DNA from: Acidobacteriota bacterium
Lineage (GTDB): Bacteria; Acidobacteriota; Terriglobia; UBA7540
DNA length: 6,725 nt
Reading direction: 5' to 3'
Assembly (NCBI GenBank): GCA_003224635.1
Contig: QHZK01000278.1
Coordinates: forward strand, 1-6,725
Part shown: one piece after another, positions 5,881 to 6,725 of the stretch
How positions within the stretch are numbered: position 1 is the stretch's first letter
Layout: each line of letters starts with the position of its first letter
The notes under the pieces: model-generated
The model's input: the letters and a program-made list of their open reading frames with translations, nothing else
Database searches by the model: none
What the model was told of the DNA's origin: nothing
Program-made: the position numbers and the translations under genes

Positions 5881-5886
5881 TACAAT
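5881..5886 (+). promoter_or_regulatory. Possible -10 element TACAAT before the SPFH gene
   Basis: TACAAT matches the TATAAT consensus at five of six positions and lies 87 bases before the SPFH start, just after the permease stop. No good -35 sits at 16-18 bases: TTACTT (5857-5862) is poor, and TTCACA (5861-5866) is a good match but only 14 bases away. The same bases could instead be the start region of a small ORF, since TTGGAGG lies directly upstream. Confidence 0.2.
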
Positions 5887-6016
5887 GCACGCGGCGAGCG
5901 AGCCAAGTCGAAAGATGCGCCGAAAGGCACGTCCTGCCAATCTCGCGCCGGGCAAAGACCTCCAGGAGGAACCATGTCAGAAACACTTAGGTTCTTCGCG
6001 CTCCATTGGCGGCTGA
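5885..6016 (+). CDS. Possible small basic ORF, 43 aa, overlapping the SPFH start
   Basis: ATG 5885 follows TTGGAGG (5874-5880) with a 4-base spacer, a good ribosome binding site, and the frame runs to TGA 6014-6016. The product would be 43 residues, rich in Arg/Lys in its first half (PSRKMRRKARP), with no membrane segment or recognised domain. It ends 43 bases inside the SPFH gene in another frame, so ribosomes crossing it would pass the SPFH Shine-Dalgarno. It could be a leader peptide or simply a chance frame. I do not recognise it. Confidence 0.2.
   Translation: MHAASEPSRKMRRKARPANLAPGKDLQEEPCQKHLGSSRSIGG
5964..5970 (+). promoter_or_regulatory. Strong Shine-Dalgarno AGGAGGA for the SPFH gene
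   Basis: AGGAGGA lies 3 bases before ATG 5974 and is the best ribosome binding site in the window. It fixes the start of the SPFH gene and contrasts with the missing site before the permease. Confidence 0.75.
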
Positions 6017-6725
6017 TAGTCGTGCTGCTAGCAATTACGGTTCTAGTGTGGGAATCGTTTTACAGCATTGGGCCGACGCAAGTCGGACTTGTCCGCAAGC
6101 GATTTGGGAAGAAGCTGCCAGGCGACAATCCAATTGCCTTCCATGGGGAAGCAGGATATCAAGCAGAGCTGTTGATGCCCGGACTCCGTTTCAGGTTCCT
6201 TCCGATATATGCCGTAACCAAACACCCTTGGGTCCAAGTGCCCGCTGGTCAGATAGGCTTGGTTATAGCCCAGGTTGGCGAGCCCCTGCCCATCGGCGCC
6301 AAGTCGGCCGTCTATACGACCGGGTTCGGTAACTTCACCAACCTCGAGGCGTTCGTGGATGGGGTCGCAGGACCAGACGGAAAGAAGATCAAGGGCGAGA
6401 AGGGTGTTCAACGTCCCGTCCTCGCGCCTGGAACCCTGGCTCCGATTCATCCGGTGGCGTTTCTGGTAATTACCAAGCCTCAAGTGTATGGCATTCCGGT
6501 TTCCGAGGAACTCCGCCGTCACATCAAGGGAGGTACTCTTACCTTCGCGTCATTCAGCTTGGAGGAGAGGCAGCTCGAAGTAACCCGCATCGAGCCGCGG
6601 GCTACGGAAAGCGGGCATGTTGTCGATATGGTGGGTGTGGTGACCGCTCTCGACGGCGAGCCTCTTCCTGCCGGAGACATTGCCAGCCGGCTGGGTGGAT
6701 TCAAGGACATTGAGGACCTCGAGAA
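5974..6725 (+). CDS. Flotillin-like SPFH / band 7 domain membrane protein (3' end missing)
   Basis: The frame is open from ATG 5974 to the window end, giving 250 visible residues. A single hydrophobic segment (about 12-28) follows a short N-terminus and should anchor the protein in the inner membrane. The next part, GPTQVGLVRKRFGKKL (33-48) and GEAGYQAELLMPGLRFRFLP (58-77), has the pattern of the start of SPFH domains, where a beta-rich region follows the membrane anchor. Later stretches such as VPAGQIGLVIAQVGEPLPIG (89-108) and PAGDIASRLGG (232-242) fit a group of long bacterial SPFH proteins I recall as roughly 650-750 residues, so well over half may be missing. Such proteins form large oligomeric membrane assemblies linked to microdomain organisation, proteolysis control or stress; the role here is unknown. 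The subgroup assignment is from memory of similar sequences. Confidence 0.8.
   Translation, partial: MSETLRFFALHWRLIVVLLAITVLVWESFYSIGPTQVGLVRKRFGKKLPGDNPIAFHGEAGYQAELLMPGLRFRFLPIYAVTKHPWVQVPAGQIGLVIAQVGEPLPIGAKSAVYTTGFGNFTNLEAFVDGVAGPDGKKIKGEKGVQRPVLAPGTLAPIHPVAFLVITKPQVYGIPVSEELRRHIKGGTLTFASFSLEERQLEVTRIEPRATESGHVVDMVGVVTALDGEPLPAGDIASRLGGFKDIEDLE

Noticed and set aside
6043..6522. Minus-strand 159-codon frame opposite the SPFH gene
   Set aside because: Shadow of the SPFH frame, which has a strong Shine-Dalgarno, a membrane anchor and family motifs.

Overview
The window looks like a chromosomal segment of a GC-rich Gram-negative bacterium. The best guess is an Acidobacteriota (Terriglobia-type) genome. 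The hints are a short stand-alone Fis-like HTH protein, a secreted TPR protein with a basic Pro/Lys/Arg tail, and seven-base (GAAGTCA-type) repeat arrays, which I recall as common in that phylum. This placement is inference from family resemblance; there is no rRNA or other marker gene.

Layout, left to right. Positions 1-474 (+) hold the 3' part of a CvpA-family membrane protein. Positions 475-652 are a gap with two small stem-loops, a candidate sigma-54 -24/-12 element and a G-rich leader. Positions 653-886 (+) encode a 77-residue Fis-type HTH protein that starts at GTG. A 160-base convergent gap follows. Positions 1047-2444 (-) encode an exported TPR protein that probably carries a C-terminal OB-like domain. 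Positions 2445-2949 are a long divergent gap with a degenerate seven-base repeat cluster. Positions 2950-4428 (+) encode an SSS (SLC5) sodium:solute symporter, and 4477-5853 (+) an APC-superfamily amino-acid permease. A near-symmetrical 83-base palindrome, five heptads facing five inverted heptads, sits exactly on the junction between these two transporter genes. Positions 5974-6725 (+) hold the 5' part of a flotillin-like SPFH/band 7 membrane protein that runs off the window.

The two transporters share orientation and are 48 bases apart, so they may be co-transcribed. Their pairing suggests uptake of amino acids or other small organic solutes, but the substrates cannot be read from the sequence. 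The SPFH gene is also codirectional but has its own strong ribosome binding site after a 120-base gap.

I do not see a defence system, CRISPR array, transposase, tRNA or rRNA. The most unusual signal is the heptad palindrome. It supplies the last residues and stop codon of the symporter, fills the whole leader of the permease and leaves that gene without a recognisable Shine-Dalgarno sequence. A related heptad cluster lies upstream of the symporter, so the gene is bracketed by such repeats.
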